Assembly: GCA_019359375.1 (NCBI GenBank)
Contig: JAHHHL010000045.1
Coordinates: 1 to 55,375, forward strand
Source of the DNA: Lyngbya sp. HA4199-MV5
GTDB lineage: Bacteria; Cyanobacteriota; Cyanobacteriia; Leptolyngbyales; Leptolyngbyaceae
Reading direction: 5' to 3'
DNA length: 55,375 nucleotides
The notes beneath the pieces were generated by a model. That model saw only the letters and a program-made list of their open reading frames with translations. It had not been told where the DNA came from and searched no databases. A program made the translations under genes and the position numbers. This document shows, in pieces, positions 16,308 to 26,223 of the stretch. Every line of letters starts with the position of its first letter. Within the stretch, counting starts at the first letter, position 1.

Positions 16308-18389
16308 ATGGAAGCGATTTATCAGTACGCCTGGCTGATTCCAGTCCTGCCGCTGGCTGGTGCAATGATTGTCGGCTTGGGGCTGATTTCTTTTAACAAA
16401 ACGACAAATCAGCTACGGCAGGTTAATTCAATTTTCATCGTTTCGCTGATTGGTGCAGCACTGGTCTTTTCTGTGGCACTGCTTTGGAGCCAGTTCAACG
16501 GTCATGCTCCCTACACGCAGATGATTGAGTGGGCATCCGCAGGCGATTTTCATCTCAGTATGGGCTATACGATCGACCATCTCACCGCGTTGATGTTGGT
16601 CATTGTGACGACGGTTGCCTTTCTCGTCATGATTTATACCGATGGCTACATGGCACATGATCCCAGCTATGTACGCTTTTATGCTTACTTGAGTTTATTC
16701 AGCGCTTCTATGCTTGGACTGGTCGTCAGCCCAAATCTGGTGCAGGTCTACATCTTCTGGGAACTGGTAGGGATGTGTTCTTACCTGCTGATCGGGTTCT
16801 GGTTCGATCGCAAAGCCGCAGCGGATGCCTGTCAGAAAGCGTTTGTCACCAACCGGGTAGGCGACTTTGGCTTGCTGTTAGGTATTTTGGGACTGTACTG
16901 GTCAACCCGCAGCTTCGACTTTGTGACGATCGGCGATCGCCTGCAAGATCTGGTGCAAACAGGTGCCCTGAGTGGTGGGCTGGCGGCTCTCTTTGCCATT
17001 CTGGTCTTTTTGGGACCCGTCGCAAAATCGGCTCAGTTTCCCCTCCATGTCTGGCTACCCGATGCGATGGAAGGTCCGACTCCGATTTCAGCACTCATCC
17101 ACGCCGCAACGATGGTGGCAGCCGGAGTTTTCCTCATCGCTCGTATGTTTCCCGTGTTTGAAGGCATCCCGGTTGTGATGGATGTGATTGCCTACACGGG
17201 TGCGTTTACAGCGTTTTTAGGGGCATCGATCGCCATTACCCAGAACGACATTAAAAAGGGATTGGCTTACTCCACAATGTCGCAGCTAGGCTACATGGTC
17301 ATGGCAATGGGCGTTGGGTCCTACAGCGCCGGGATGTTTCACCTGATGACCCACGCCTATTTCAAAGCGATGCTCTTTCTCGGTTCCGGTTCCGTCATTC
17401 ATGGCATGGAGCATGTGGTGGGACACGATCCAGCCTATGCGCAGGATATGCGGCTCATGGGAGGGCTGCGGAAGTACATGCCCTACACGGGGATCACGTT
17501 CTTGATTGGAACGCTGGCAATTTCTGGCATTCCACCCTTTGCGGGCTTCTGGTCGAAAGATGAGATTTTGGGGAATGCGTTTGCTGCCAATCCGGTGCTG
17601 TGGTGCGTAGGCTACCTCACTGCCGGGATCACTGCCTTCTATATGTTCCGGATGTATCTCTCCACCTTTGAAGGCGGCTTCCGGGGTAATGATGCGGCTC
17701 TGCGCCAAACGATCAAGGTGGAGCAACTGCAATTACAGGGAGCCTCGATCGGTCCCGGTGCGATGAATCCCCAGGAACTAACGCTAGAAGCCGCTCACGG
17801 TCATGCAGAGGAGGAGCATGGTCACGATGAGCATCACAGTGAGTTTCCCCATGAGTCTCCCTTCACAATGACGTTGCCGCTGCTGATCCTGGCGGTGCCC
17901 TCCATCTTGATTGGGTTAGTGGGTACTCCTTTTGCGAACTACTTTGAGTCCTTCATTCACGCTCCGGGTGAAGCGGTAGAGCTGGCAGCAGAAGGCGGCG
18001 AAAATTTGGGTGAGTTTGTTGTAATGGCGGGTAGCTCGGTTGGCATTTCGCTGATTGGCATCTCGCTGGCAATTTTGATGTATGCCCAGAAGAAGATTGA
18101 TCCCGCCGCGATCGCAGCCAAAATCCCCGCGTTGTACCAGCTCTCCAAGAACAAATGGTATATCGACGACATCTACTACGACGTGTTTGTCGTGGGCAGC
18201 CGTCGGTTAGCACGGCAGGTACTAGAGGTAGACTCCAAGGTGGTAGATGGGGTGGTCAACCTGGCAGGTCTGGTCACTCTATTTACTGGAGAAGTGCTGA
18301 AATACTTTGAAAATGGACGTGCTCAGTTTTACGCGCTGATTGTCTTTGCGGCGGTACTGGGTCTGGTGATCTTCTCAGGCATAGCTTAA
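16308..18389 (+). CDS. ndhF: NAD(P)H-quinone oxidoreductase subunit 5 (NdhF)
   Basis: A 693-residue proton-pumping membrane subunit of the thylakoid NDH-1 complex, used in respiration and cyclic electron flow. The first 430 residues carry the antiporter-like fold: 'FWELVGMCSYLLIGFWFDRKAA', 'PLHVWLPDAMEGPTPISALIHAATMVAAGVFLIAR' and 'HAYFKAMLFLGSGSVIHGMEH' contain the conserved Glu, Lys and His residues. A His-rich loop (about 485-505, 'HGHAEEEHGHDEHH') precedes the C-terminal helices and lateral-helix region. Pairing with a following ndhD is the arrangement of ndhF1-ndhD1 (NDH-1L); the CO2-uptake form would have cup genes nearby, and none are here. Confidence 0.97.
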   Translation: MEAIYQYAWLIPVLPLAGAMIVGLGLISFNKTTNQLRQVNSIFIVSLIGAALVFSVALLWSQFNGHAPYTQMIEWASAGDFHLSMGYTIDHLTALMLVIVTTVAFLVMIYTDGYMAHDPSYVRFYAYLSLFSASMLGLVVSPNLVQVYIFWELVGMCSYLLIGFWFDRKAAADACQKAFVTNRVGDFGLLLGILGLYWSTRSFDFVTIGDRLQDLVQTGALSGGLAALFAILVFLGPVAKSAQFPLHVWLPDAMEGPTPISALIHAATMVAAGVFLIARMFPVFEGIPVVMDVIAYTGAFTAFLGASIAITQNDIKKGLAYSTMSQLGYMVMAMGVGSYSAGMFHLMTHAYFKAMLFLGSGSVIHGMEHVVGHDPAYAQDMRLMGGLRKYMPYTGITFLIGTLAISGIPPFAGFWSKDEILGNAFAANPVLWCVGYLTAGITAFYMFRMYLSTFEGGFRGNDAALRQTIKVEQLQLQGASIGPGAMNPQELTLEAAHGHAEEEHGHDEHHSEFPHESPFTMTLPLLILAVPSILIGLVGTPFANYFESFIHAPGEAVELAAEGGENLGEFVVMAGSSVGISLIGISLAILMYAQKKIDPAAIAAKIPALYQLSKNKWYIDDIYYDVFVVGSRRLARQVLEVDSKVVDGVVNLAGLVTLFTGEVLKYFENGRAQFYALIVFAAVLGLVIFSGIA

Positions 18390-18620
18390 GAAGTTGTTAG
18401 TTGTTAGTTGTTAGTTGTTGGACGCAGATACAATCTTCTTGCAACCGATCGACTAACGCTGGCGACGACTATACGGGTCTGTCAATGGCTGACTAGCGCT
18501 CAAGCCAGTCAGAATATTAGGTTTCAACACTTGAGTGTTTAACCTTATTAAAGCAAATCGCTTTAGCATCCTGACCCTTTAAACCCTGAAAACGAACAAC
18601 GAACTACTCACTGGTGGCTG
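18390..18620. other. ndhF-ndhD spacer with a heptamer tandem repeat
   Basis: The 231-base gap begins with a tandem repeat of TTAGTTG units (about 18391-18421, four copies). The remainder has no visible gene. The two ndh genes may still be co-transcribed, though the gap is long enough for a separate ndhD promoter. Confidence 0.55.
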
Positions 18621-20225
18621 ATGCTTACTGCTCATTTCCCCTGGCTTACGACTAGCATCCTGTTCCCGATCGCAGCCTCGCTGTTGATTCCGTTTATCCC
18701 CGATAAAGACGGTAAGACGATTCGGTGGTATGCCCTGGTGATTGGGCTGATCGACTTTGCGCTGCTGGTGTACGCCTTTTACAGCTACTACGACTTCTCT
18801 AGCTCCAAGATGCAGCTCTTTGAAAGCTATACCTGGGTGCCTCAGCTTGACCTGAGATGGTCGGTAGGGGCAGATGGGCTGTCGATGCCGCTCATCTTGC
18901 TGACAGGGTTTATCACCACGCTGGCAACGCTGGCGGCCTGGCCTGTCACCTTGAAGCCACGACTGTTCTACTTCTTGCTGTTGACCATGTATGGCGGACA
19001 AATTGCGGTCTTCGCTGTGCAGGATATGCTGCTGTTTTTCCTGTCGTGGGAATTGGAGCTGATTCCCATTTACCTGTTGCTCTCCATTTGGGGTGGGAAA
19101 AAGCGTCAGTATGCGGCGACGAAATTCATCCTCTATACCGCTGGGGGATCGCTGTTTATTCTGCTATCTGCTTTAGCGATGGCGTTTTACGGTGATACCG
19201 TAACGTTTGACATGCAGTCGCTGATGCAGAAAGACTTCCCCCTAAAGCTTCAGCTTTGGCTCTATACAGGCTTTTTGATTGCCTATGCGGTGAAGCTGCC
19301 TATTATTCCGCTGCACACCTGGTTGCCCGATGCTCACGGCGAAGCAACGGCTCCTGTCCATATGTTGCTGGCAGGCATTCTGCTGAAAATGGGCGGATAT
19401 GCGCTGATTCGGATGAATGCGGAGATGCTCCCAGCAGCGCATGCGACGGTGGCACCCGCGCTGATTATTTTGGGGGTGGTGAACATTATCTATGCCGCTC
19501 TCACCTCCTTTGCTCAGCGCAATTTGAAGCGTAAGATTGCCTATTCTTCGATTTCCCACATGGGCTTTGTGCTGTTGGGTCTCGCATCGTTTACCGACCT
19601 GGGGTTGAGTGGTGCTGTCCTGCAAATGGTATCCCACGGCTTGATTGGCGCGAGCCTGTTCTTCCTGGTGGGGGCAACCTACGATCGCACCCATACCCTG
19701 ATGCTGGACGAAATGGGCGGCGTGGGTCAAAAGATGCCCAAGATCTTCTCGATGTTTACCGCGTGTTCTCTCGCGTCTCTGGCGTTACCTGGGATGAGTG
19801 GGTTTGTTGCAGAACTCATGGTGTTTGTGGGGTTTGCCACGAGTGATGCCTATGCGCCACCGTTTAAGGTACTGGTAGTCTTGCTGGCAGCGGTTGGCGT
19901 GATTCTGACTCCGATTTATTTGCTGTCGATGCTCCGCGAAATCTTTTACGGACCTGAGAATAAAACGCTCACGTCCCATGAAGTGCTGGCAGATGCCGAA
20001 CCGCGTGAGGTGTTTATCATTGCAGCGCTGCTAGTGCCCATTATTGGCATTGGGCTCTATCCCAAGCTGCTAACCCAGATTTATGATGCGAAAACCCAGC
20101 AGGTAACGGCTCGCTTGCGAGAGCAAGTACCATCTCTGGCACAGGCGACTCAGGCGAAGCCAGGAATCCTGCAATCGTTGCAACCCACGGTGTTAAAAGC
20201 ACCTGCCATTGAGCAACTTTTTTGA
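18621..20225 (+). CDS. ndhD: NAD(P)H-quinone oxidoreductase subunit 4 (NdhD)
   Basis: A 534-residue antiporter-like proton-pumping subunit of NDH-1, with about 14 transmembrane helices. Family markers are '[37 protein letters not shown]' (conserved Glu), '[40 protein letters not shown]' (conserved Lys and the [11 protein letters not shown] signature) and '[13 protein letters not shown]'. It follows ndhF on the same strand, as in other filamentous cyanobacteria. The paralogue is probably NdhD1, judged from pairing and absence of CO2-uptake genes. The C-terminal 40 residues are polar and variable. Confidence 0.96.
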   Translation: MLTAHFPWLTTSILFPIAASLLIPFIPDKDGKTIRWYALVIGLIDFALLVYAFYSYYDFSSSKMQLFESYTWVPQLDLRWSVGADGLSMPLILLTGFITTLATLAAWPVTLKPRLFYFLLLTMYGGQIAVFAVQDMLLFFLSWELELIPIYLLLSIWGGKKRQYAATKFILYTAGGSLFILLSALAMAFYGDTVTFDMQSLMQKDFPLKLQLWLYTGFLIAYAVKLPIIPLHTWLPDAHGEATAPVHMLLAGILLKMGGYALIRMNAEMLPAAHATVAPALIILGVVNIIYAALTSFAQRNLKRKIAYSSISHMGFVLLGLASFTDLGLSGAVLQMVSHGLIGASLFFLVGATYDRTHTLMLDEMGGVGQKMPKIFSMFTACSLASLALPGMSGFVAELMVFVGFATSDAYAPPFKVLVVLLAAVGVILTPIYLLSMLREIFYGPENKTLTSHEVLADAEPREVFIIAALLVPIIGIGLYPKLLTQIYDAKTQQVTARLREQVPSLAQATQAKPGILQSLQPTVLKAPAIEQLF

Positions 20226-20366
20226 TCCGCAAGGCAATCAGCAGAGACATTCGACACAACGATTTCGCTCATCTCTAGCAAGGTGACTGACTCGATCGAG
20301 CGCACAGGTCAAAGATTTTTGATTCGTTGCGAAACAACTGCTTACAGGACGATCGCTATCGATATG

Positions 20367-20472
20367 ACTTACGCCTTTTGACCAAAACTTTTGGTCAAAA
20401 CTTCGGAGGTTTAAGCCACTACGTGAGTCACGATGCTCGCTGCTTGGTTAAAACCTCCGAGGTTGGCGTAAG
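20367..20472. repeat. palindromic repeat element, copy 1
   Basis: A 106-base element with near-perfect ends ACTTACGCC and GGCGTAAG. It contains an exact 25-base palindrome (20376-20387 pairing with 20389-20400, TTTTGACCAAAA arms) and AACCTC-C-GAGGTT near the right end. Read in reverse complement it aligns along its whole length with the element at 26224-26317. It sits between convergent ndhD and lptC, so it could serve as a two-way terminator. It looks like a small non-autonomous mobile repeat. Confidence 0.75.
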
Positions 20473-20512
20473 ACCCGATAGAAAATCGTGTGCTTCCTCA
20501 ATGGCATGAGCT

Positions 20513-21694
20513 TTAAGGTACAAACTCTGTCACCACTCTGCCGCCGCCGACTAAAATGTTTTGGTCACGAAGAGTGCCTGTGGCTCTAGGTCCTGCTAAA
20601 TTCAGCGGTGGTTGCCCCTGCTGATATTTGACGTTCCCATCCGCTTCAAACCGTTGGGTGACGATATTCCAGTTCAGTCGATCGGAGTTGAGCTGGGATT
20701 GGTTTTTTGCGCCAACACCGCGCACGTCTCCCTCCAGATAAAGCATTTTAGACTTGAGGTCAATGCGTCCCTGGTTGCCGCTCAGCGAGACCTGCTGCTG
20801 TTGGTTGTTGATCGTCAGCAGTTCTTCAGAACCAACCGTTTGACCTTGCAAATCCCAAACTAAATTGTTGCTGGCAAGCTGGGTGGGTGGGTCAGCCAGG
20901 GCGATTTGGGCATTTTGCTTCAGCGTAATGGTTTTAGCCTTGAGGTTGGCTACGCCCTGATTTGCCGTTGCCCGATCGGTCAGCACTGTTTTGTTAAAGC
21001 GATCAATCTGCAAGGGGCGATCGCTGGCTAAGGTCTGCTGCTTAATTTGCCAAATCAGGTGCTCAGATTGAAAATTCAACGTCGGATTAGTAGCTTTTGC
21101 CGTCACCCCTCCCTGCAACTCTAACCGTTGGGTGCGGGTAAACAAACGCCCTTCTTTTGCCGCAACTTTGAGCTGCCGATGTGTTCCAGTCAAATTGTTA
21201 CGCACAATCACGAGATCCTTGCGAGGCTGCCATTCCAGCTCATCCCCCTTCATGACTAGACCATCGCGTGTGTCAGTTGCCACAATCTTGCCGCGCAAGA
21301 AAATAGTTTGACCATTTTGCTGCACCTCGCCCTGTTGCCCTTTGACCTGCAACACTGACTTACCATCCTGAAAAAACTCTCCTGTTGGCTGCTGCAAGCG
21401 AGCAATCTTTTTATCTTTGCTGTAGCTTGCCTGTGCCGCTTTTACCTTCCACCACAGCCGCCCCTTGTTATCAAATTCCTCCAGGGTGACGGCATTAAAG
21501 GTCAGGCTGTTGTCAAAATCTTCAGCTTGTTTGCTATCTTGAGCAATTTTTTCGGCAGTAAGGTTGCGGTTGCCGCAGGCTGTCACAGTGCTAAGCAAGC
21601 CAAAGCACACGATCGATAGCACTAAACCAGTTGCGTACAGGTTGTAACCTGTCTGCCGTGTGTGCTTGCGCCGGGAAAGGAACAAAATGGGCAT
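20513..21694 (-). CDS. lptC: LPS export periplasmic lipoprotein LptC
   Basis: A 393-residue lipoprotein. A hydrophobic signal segment (about 20-36) ends in a lipobox, 'STVTAC', with the lipidated Cys at 40. Downstream, 'LTFNAVTLEEFDNKGRLWWKVKAAQASYSKDKKIARLQQPTGEFF' is the typical LptC start, followed by repeated beta-jellyroll strands of the OstA/LptA type (for example 'QGEVQQNGQTIFLRGKIVAT' and 'LYLEGDVRGVG'). It passes lipopolysaccharide from the LptBFG transporter to LptA. It is about twice the length of E. coli LptC, which is normal in cyanobacteria, where the LptA-like domain is included. It is transcribed alone. Confidence 0.9.
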   Translation of the reverse strand: MPILFLSRRKHTRQTGYNLYATGLVLSIVCFGLLSTVTACGNRNLTAEKIAQDSKQAEDFDNSLTFNAVTLEEFDNKGRLWWKVKAAQASYSKDKKIARLQQPTGEFFQDGKSVLQVKGQQGEVQQNGQTIFLRGKIVATDTRDGLVMKGDELEWQPRKDLVIVRNNLTGTHRQLKVAAKEGRLFTRTQRLELQGGVTAKATNPTLNFQSEHLIWQIKQQTLASDRPLQIDRFNKTVLTDRATANQGVANLKAKTITLKQNAQIALADPPTQLASNNLVWDLQGQTVGSEELLTINNQQQQVSLSGNQGRIDLKSKMLYLEGDVRGVGAKNQSQLNSDRLNWNIVTQRFEADGNVKYQQGQPPLNLAGPRATGTLRDQNILVGGGRVVTEFVP

Positions 21695-21877
21695 AATACC
21701 AATTACTGACCCCGTGAAGAGCAGAGCGAAAGACTGTCCCTTAGTCTACAGCCCCATGTTTAACGCCTGAAGGTCAGGACGCTGACTGCATTCGTTGCGT
21801 TCCAGCATTGATCAACGCTACACCGCGATCGTCCCACCTCTGCAATCCAATATCCGCTTCGGACGTAGGTTGTTCGC

Positions 21878-22483
21878 TTAATCATCTTCGGGTTCGTCCA
21901 TCAAGCCCACGGTGGATAAGGGTCGATAGGTATAGCTACGCGCTGTTTTCTGGATATCTTCTTTAACGTTGTCCAGGTCAATATAGCGATCGGCTACGTT
22001 GATGAGACTGTCGCTGGTCATCGATCGCAGGCTCACCACTTCAACTCGCACGCCGCGATAGCTGACCGCATTCACGGCATAGGCAAGATCCCCATCGCCA
22101 CTGACCAGCACAGCCGTATCGTAAGAACCCACGAGCGACATCATATCAACGGCAATTTCCACATCCAGGTTGGCTTTTTTAGACCCATCAGGAAGCTGCA
22201 CCAGATCTTTGGAGATCACCCGATAGCCGTTTCGCCGCATCCAGAGTAAAAACCCCTGCTGCTTTTCGTTGGTGCGATCGACCCCTGTATAGAAAAAGGA
22301 GCGCAACAGCCGCGAACCCGCTGTAAGACGGCAGAGCAGCTTGGTGTAGTCAATTTCAATCCCTAACTGGAGCGCCGCGTAAAATAAATTGGAACCATCA
22401 ATAAAAATGGCAACCCGTCCTCGATTTTCAAGGACTTGCTCCTGGGTGAAAACAGATTCATGATCGAAGTTATTACTTAACAT
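21878..22483 (-). CDS. LabA-like NYN domain protein (DUF88)
   Basis: A 201-residue protein with a PIN-like NYN nuclease fold covering about residues 22-170. The acidic active-site residues are visible in 'VAIFIDGSNLFYAAL' (about 24-38), 'KANLDVEIAVDMMSL' and 'AVLVSGDGDLAYAV'. LabA proteins of this family lower the amplitude of KaiC-dependent clock output in Synechococcus; others are RNases. Which role applies here is not visible. It lies 73 bases downstream of metG on the same strand and may be co-transcribed with it. Confidence 0.9.
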   Translation of the reverse strand: MLSNNFDHESVFTQEQVLENRGRVAIFIDGSNLFYAALQLGIEIDYTKLLCRLTAGSRLLRSFFYTGVDRTNEKQQGFLLWMRRNGYRVISKDLVQLPDGSKKANLDVEIAVDMMSLVGSYDTAVLVSGDGDLAYAVNAVSYRGVRVEVVSLRSMTSDSLINVADRYIDLDNVKEDIQKTARSYTYRPLSTVGLMDEPEDD

Positions 22484-22556
22484 GAGTGTTATGCCTCGGT
22501 TTTAAGAGTAGGACGGTTAAATTTAACGATCACAGGCTGAACGAGCCTTGGGGCGT

Positions 22557-24164
22557 TCAGGGTGAAACAGCTTCTAAAAGTTCTAAACGTTGAAAAACAG
22601 GTTGAGGGGTTCCCAATGGCTGCATGGGAGGCAGTGTGCCCCAAGCCGCGTGGGAGGCAAACGGGGCTGTACGATTAATTAAAGCCTGATCATTAAAATC
22701 GATGCCAAAGCCTAACTGTTGATAGATGGTGGTACTGAGCGTTGGAGTGATCGGCGCTAAGAGATACGCCGCAAGTCGGACAGATTCTAATACAGTGTAC
22801 AAAATTTGTTCGACTGCCTGCTCGTGCCCTTGCTTGTGCAATGACCACGGAGCCTGGTCATCAATGTATTTATTGCCTGCTTTGACGAGATTCAAAATCT
22901 CTTCACACGCTTGGCTGAACGCAAGTGACTGGTAAGCTTGGGCAACGCGATCGCCCAAACCCCGCCCGATCGTCGCCAGCGTATTATCTGCCTGAATCGC
23001 CTCACTTGAAAGGCGTGGTACAGAAGCCCCACAGTACTTGTGTGCCATCTTCAAAGTACGATTGAGCAAATTACCCAAATCGTTCGCCAAATCCGCATTC
23101 AGAATGTTGACAAAGCGAGTTTCATTAAAGTCGCCATCGCGTCCAAACTCAATTTCTTTAAGAAAGTAATAGCGCACAGCGTCAGATCCATACCGTTCCA
23201 CCAGCGCAACAGGATCGAGTACATTCCCCAATGTTTTACCCATTTTTTGTCCATCTTTGGTCAGATGACCATGCCCAAAAACCCTTCCTGAAAGGGGCAA
23301 ACCAGCAGATATCAGCATTGCAGGCCAATACACCGCATGAAACCGCAGAATGTCTTTGCCAATCAAATGGGTATCAATCGGCCACCAATGGCTCAACGCA
23401 TTTGCCAAGATTGGTTCACTACTGGGATCAAGGAGTGCGGTCACATAACCCAAAAGCGCATCAAACCAAACGTAAATCGTATGTTTGGGATCAGAAGGGA
23501 CGCGAATGCCCCAATCCAGGTTGACGCGAGAAATGGAAAAGTCCTGCAATCCCTGGCTCACAAAGCTCAAGACTTCGTTGCGACGCGCTTCCGGCTGAAT
23601 AAAATCGGGTTGCTCGGCGTAAAGTGCTTCTAGTTTGCCTTGATACTTTGATAAGCGAAAAAAGTAATTCTCTTCATTGCGCCATTCTGCTTCACGATTC
23701 GTGTGGATCGAGCAGCGGTGATTGTCTAACAAATCGCGCTCTTCCTTAAACTCTTCGCAAGAGAGGCAGTACCATCCCTGCTGTCGTCCAAGGTAAATGT
23801 CGCCCTGATCCCAAACACGCTGAAAGAACTCGTTGACGATCGCTTCATGGCGGGGATCAGTCGTACGAATGAAGCGATCGTAACGAATGTCATACTGCTT
23901 CCAGAGCGCTTTGAAGGTTGCTGCAATTTGATCGCAATGTTCTTGAGGCTTCAAGCCTCGGCTCTCAGCCGTGCGTTGAATATTCTGACCATGTTCATCA
24001 GTACCCGTGATCATGAGCACCGATTTGCCATAGAGCCGCTGAAAACGTGCTATCGCATCAGCCGCGATCGTAGGGTACGCGCTACCCACATGCGGTAAAC
24101 CATTGACATAGTAAAGCGGTGTCGTGATGGTAAATATACTGCTATTTACAGAGCTAGAATTCAT
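22557..24164 (-). CDS. metG: methionyl-tRNA synthetase
   Basis: A 535-residue class I synthetase that charges tRNA-Met. The HIGH motif appears as His-Val-Gly-Ser at 25-28 and the KMSKS motif as 'KMGKTLGN'. A zinc-knob-like insert has 'CLSCEEF' and a later Cys-x2-His pair. The anticodon-binding helical domain fills the C-terminal third, and there is no C-terminal EMAP/Trbp111 dimerisation domain, matching the short bacterial form. It starts at ATG 24164. The unusual Gly for Ser in KMSKS is tolerated in some enzymes. Confidence 0.96.
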   Translation of the reverse strand: MNSSSVNSSIFTITTPLYYVNGLPHVGSAYPTIAADAIARFQRLYGKSVLMITGTDEHGQNIQRTAESRGLKPQEHCDQIAATFKALWKQYDIRYDRFIRTTDPRHEAIVNEFFQRVWDQGDIYLGRQQGWYCLSCEEFKEERDLLDNHRCSIHTNREAEWRNEENYFFRLSKYQGKLEALYAEQPDFIQPEARRNEVLSFVSQGLQDFSISRVNLDWGIRVPSDPKHTIYVWFDALLGYVTALLDPSSEPILANALSHWWPIDTHLIGKDILRFHAVYWPAMLISAGLPLSGRVFGHGHLTKDGQKMGKTLGNVLDPVALVERYGSDAVRYYFLKEIEFGRDGDFNETRFVNILNADLANDLGNLLNRTLKMAHKYCGASVPRLSSEAIQADNTLATIGRGLGDRVAQAYQSLAFSQACEEILNLVKAGNKYIDDQAPWSLHKQGHEQAVEQILYTVLESVRLAAYLLAPITPTLSTTIYQQLGFGIDFNDQALINRTAPFASHAAWGTLPPMQPLGTPQPVFQRLELLEAVSP

Positions 24165-24563
24165 GCATTTTGAATGAGAATGTACATCACAGAAGTAAGC
24201 ATAGACTTACCTGTAGACAAAGCTGAATACTAGCCTTAAAGGACTTCAAGGAATAATGGCTTCATCATCTAGTCAGCAGTTACATCTAAAGATCTAAAAG
24301 ATTAAGAAAACTGTTTTTCAACTGCTTAAGAAATACGCCTTTTGCTAATTCTAGCTACAAAACGCATTCCAACAGCTAAGAAAAGCTTAAGTTAGTCATC
24401 AGCCTGACTAAACCTTTCTCTCTTTTCAGTGTCGATATGCTTTCATCGCGCCCTGTGTTTGGCACGACCGCTTTCCTATGAAAGACCCCCGACTTTCGAT
24501 GAAAGATGTAAAGTAATATTAACACTCTACTTGCAAGATTGCTCTTCGACATTGCCTCGCCTC
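24165..24563. other. 400-base AT-rich divergent intergenic region
   Basis: Separates metG (minus) from the acyltransferase gene (plus) and should hold both promoters. The metG side (about 24165-24420) is clearly AT-rich, with runs such as AAAGATCTAAAAGATTAAGAA. An open frame extends upstream of the acyltransferase ATG, but its residues have no family character. Confidence 0.45.
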
Positions 24564-25286
24564 ATGCCTTCAGACCAACCACTCTACCTTTCACGCTTGC
24601 TGCTCGCCACGTTAGGGACCCGTCTTCATACTCACTATCAAGATCGCATCCCGCACACGGGTCCTGTACTGATTGTGAGCAACCACCGTAGCTTTTTAGA
24701 TGCTCCCCTGCTGATGGCTGCGATCGACCGCTCCATTCGCTTTGCCTGTCATCACTACATGGGGCAGGTGCCCGTCATGCGAGACATCGTGGAGAAAATG
24801 GGGTGTTTTCCGCTCTCACTACCAGAGCAGCGACAGCAAACCTTTTTTGACCAGGCCGCCCAGCTTTTGCACACGCAGCAAGTCGTTGGGCTGTTTCCTG
24901 AAGGTGCGGAGCCAATGGTTAAGCGCACGCTGCCAGAACAAGTTGGCGTGTTTCAACGCGGATTTGCACATCTGGCGTTGCGTGCGCCCGTGCAAGATTT
25001 AGTCGTGCTGCCAGTGGCGATCGCGTCAGATACAGAAGCCGTCAATGCAGCCTTTCCGTTGCGCCTGTTGAGCTTGTTTGACCCTTCAGAGCCGCTGTTC
25101 TTGCAAGATGGCTGGCATCCGATGGTGCTCTATCAGCGTGTCAACGTGTTGATTGGTCGCCCGTACTGGATCCGCCCTATGCACCGCGAACATTACCAGG
25201 GGAAGCAAGCCAAAGCTCTGGTGACGGAGCTAACCCAGCAGTGCCGTACCGAAATCCATGCGTTGTTACAGCAAGGAAGCTATTAA
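24564..25286 (+). CDS. lysophospholipid acyltransferase-family protein (PlsC/PES-like)
   Basis: A 240-residue glycerolipid acyltransferase-fold protein. The catalytic HX4D motif is 'NHRSFLD' with His41 and Asp46, and the acceptor-binding motif is 'FPEGAEP' (about 113-119). I chose the ATG at 24564 because it gives a family-like N terminus; the longer frame adds 45 odd residues. The next gene, 41 bases downstream, is an alpha/beta hydrolase. Plant phytyl ester synthases carry these two domains in one chain, and cyanobacterial relatives make phytyl esters and triacylglycerol. Plain 1-acyl-glycerol-3-phosphate acylation is the alternative. Confidence 0.88.
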   Translation: MPSDQPLYLSRLLLATLGTRLHTHYQDRIPHTGPVLIVSNHRSFLDAPLLMAAIDRSIRFACHHYMGQVPVMRDIVEKMGCFPLSLPEQRQQTFFDQAAQLLHTQQVVGLFPEGAEPMVKRTLPEQVGVFQRGFAHLALRAPVQDLVVLPVAIASDTEAVNAAFPLRLLSLFDPSEPLFLQDGWHPMVLYQRVNVLIGRPYWIRPMHREHYQGKQAKALVTELTQQCRTEIHALLQQGSY

Positions 25287-25327
25287 GTTTTCACTAGTTA
25301 CGTTCTATCCTTTAACGCCGTTTTGCC

Positions 25328-26155
25328 ATGCTTAACGTCCAAAGCCGTCCCTGTTTTCTCACGCCAGAACGGCTGCAACCAGAGTTACCATTGTTTGTGT
25401 TTTTGCCAGGAATGGATGGCACAGGTCGGTTACTGAGAACTCAAACAGTCGGGCTAGAACCAGCGTTTGATGTGCGCTGTCTGGCGATTCCGCCGGATGA
25501 TTTGACTAACTGGCAAATGCTCACCGAGACCGTTTTGGCGCTCATTGAAGCAGAGCTAAAGCAAGGAGCCGATCGCCCGGTGTATCTTTGTGGCGAATCC
25601 TTTGGCGGCTGTCTGGCGATGAAAGTTGCGCTCGCCGCTCCCCACTTGTTCGATCGTTTGATTTTGGTCAATCCTGCCTCCTCGTTTCGCCGTAAACCAC
25701 TGATTGCGTGGGGATCACAAACGACGCGTTGGCTACCAGAAGTGTTCTACCGCCTCTCGTCGATCGCCCTCATGCCGCTTCTGGCACACTTGGGGCGGAT
25801 GACCGATCGCGATCGACAGTCGTTTTACGAAGCAGTCTTATCCGTGCCACAAAAAACGTCTATCTGGCGGCTGTCATTGCTCAACGACTTTGATGTGGTG
25901 GATGAGCAACTGTCGCAGCTACAACAACCCGTTTTGCTGCTGGCGAGTGCGGCCGATCGCTTACTGCCCTCCCTGGCAGAAGTACAACACTTAGAGCAGT
26001 TCTTGCCGCATGTGCGAACGGTTGTGCTGCCATCCAGTGGTCATGCCTGTTTACTGGAAGCGGGCGTAAATCTTTATGAAATTATGAAAGCCCAGACGTT
26101 TTTGACGGAGCAAAGCCAGACGGTAGTGCGATCGCAATGCGGCGGCGAGCAATAG
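25328..26155 (+). CDS. alpha/beta hydrolase (phytyl ester synthase N-domain-like)
   Basis: A 275-residue hydrolase-fold protein. 'FVFLPGMDGTGRLL' (about 23-36) is the oxyanion-hole strand, the nucleophile elbow is Gly-Glu-Ser-Phe-Gly-Gly with Ser91, and the catalytic His lies in 'SSGHACLLEAG' near the C terminus. An acid residue is expected in 'LLASAADRLLPS'. The 'LPGMDGTG' start is typical of plastid/cyanobacterial esterases related to plant phytyl ester synthases. It lies 41 bases after the acyltransferase gene on the same strand, suggesting joint action on acyl lipids or phytol. The substrate is inferred. Confidence 0.87.
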   Translation: MLNVQSRPCFLTPERLQPELPLFVFLPGMDGTGRLLRTQTVGLEPAFDVRCLAIPPDDLTNWQMLTETVLALIEAELKQGADRPVYLCGESFGGCLAMKVALAAPHLFDRLILVNPASSFRRKPLIAWGSQTTRWLPEVFYRLSSIALMPLLAHLGRMTDRDRQSFYEAVLSVPQKTSIWRLSLLNDFDVVDEQLSQLQQPVLLLASAADRLLPSLAEVQHLEQFLPHVRTVVLPSSGHACLLEAGVNLYEIMKAQTFLTEQSQTVVRSQCGGEQ

Positions 26156-26223
26156 TAGAAGAGGCAGAAGGAGCAGGGAAGGCAAGGGAAGCAGAGGGAG
26201 CAGAGGAAGATAAGTTAATTGGG

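Noticed and set aside
16428-19979. Several long antisense frames across ndhF and ndhD
   Set aside because: They are shadows of strongly conserved membrane-protein genes on the plus strand; their translations are His/Gln/Arg-rich and lack family features.
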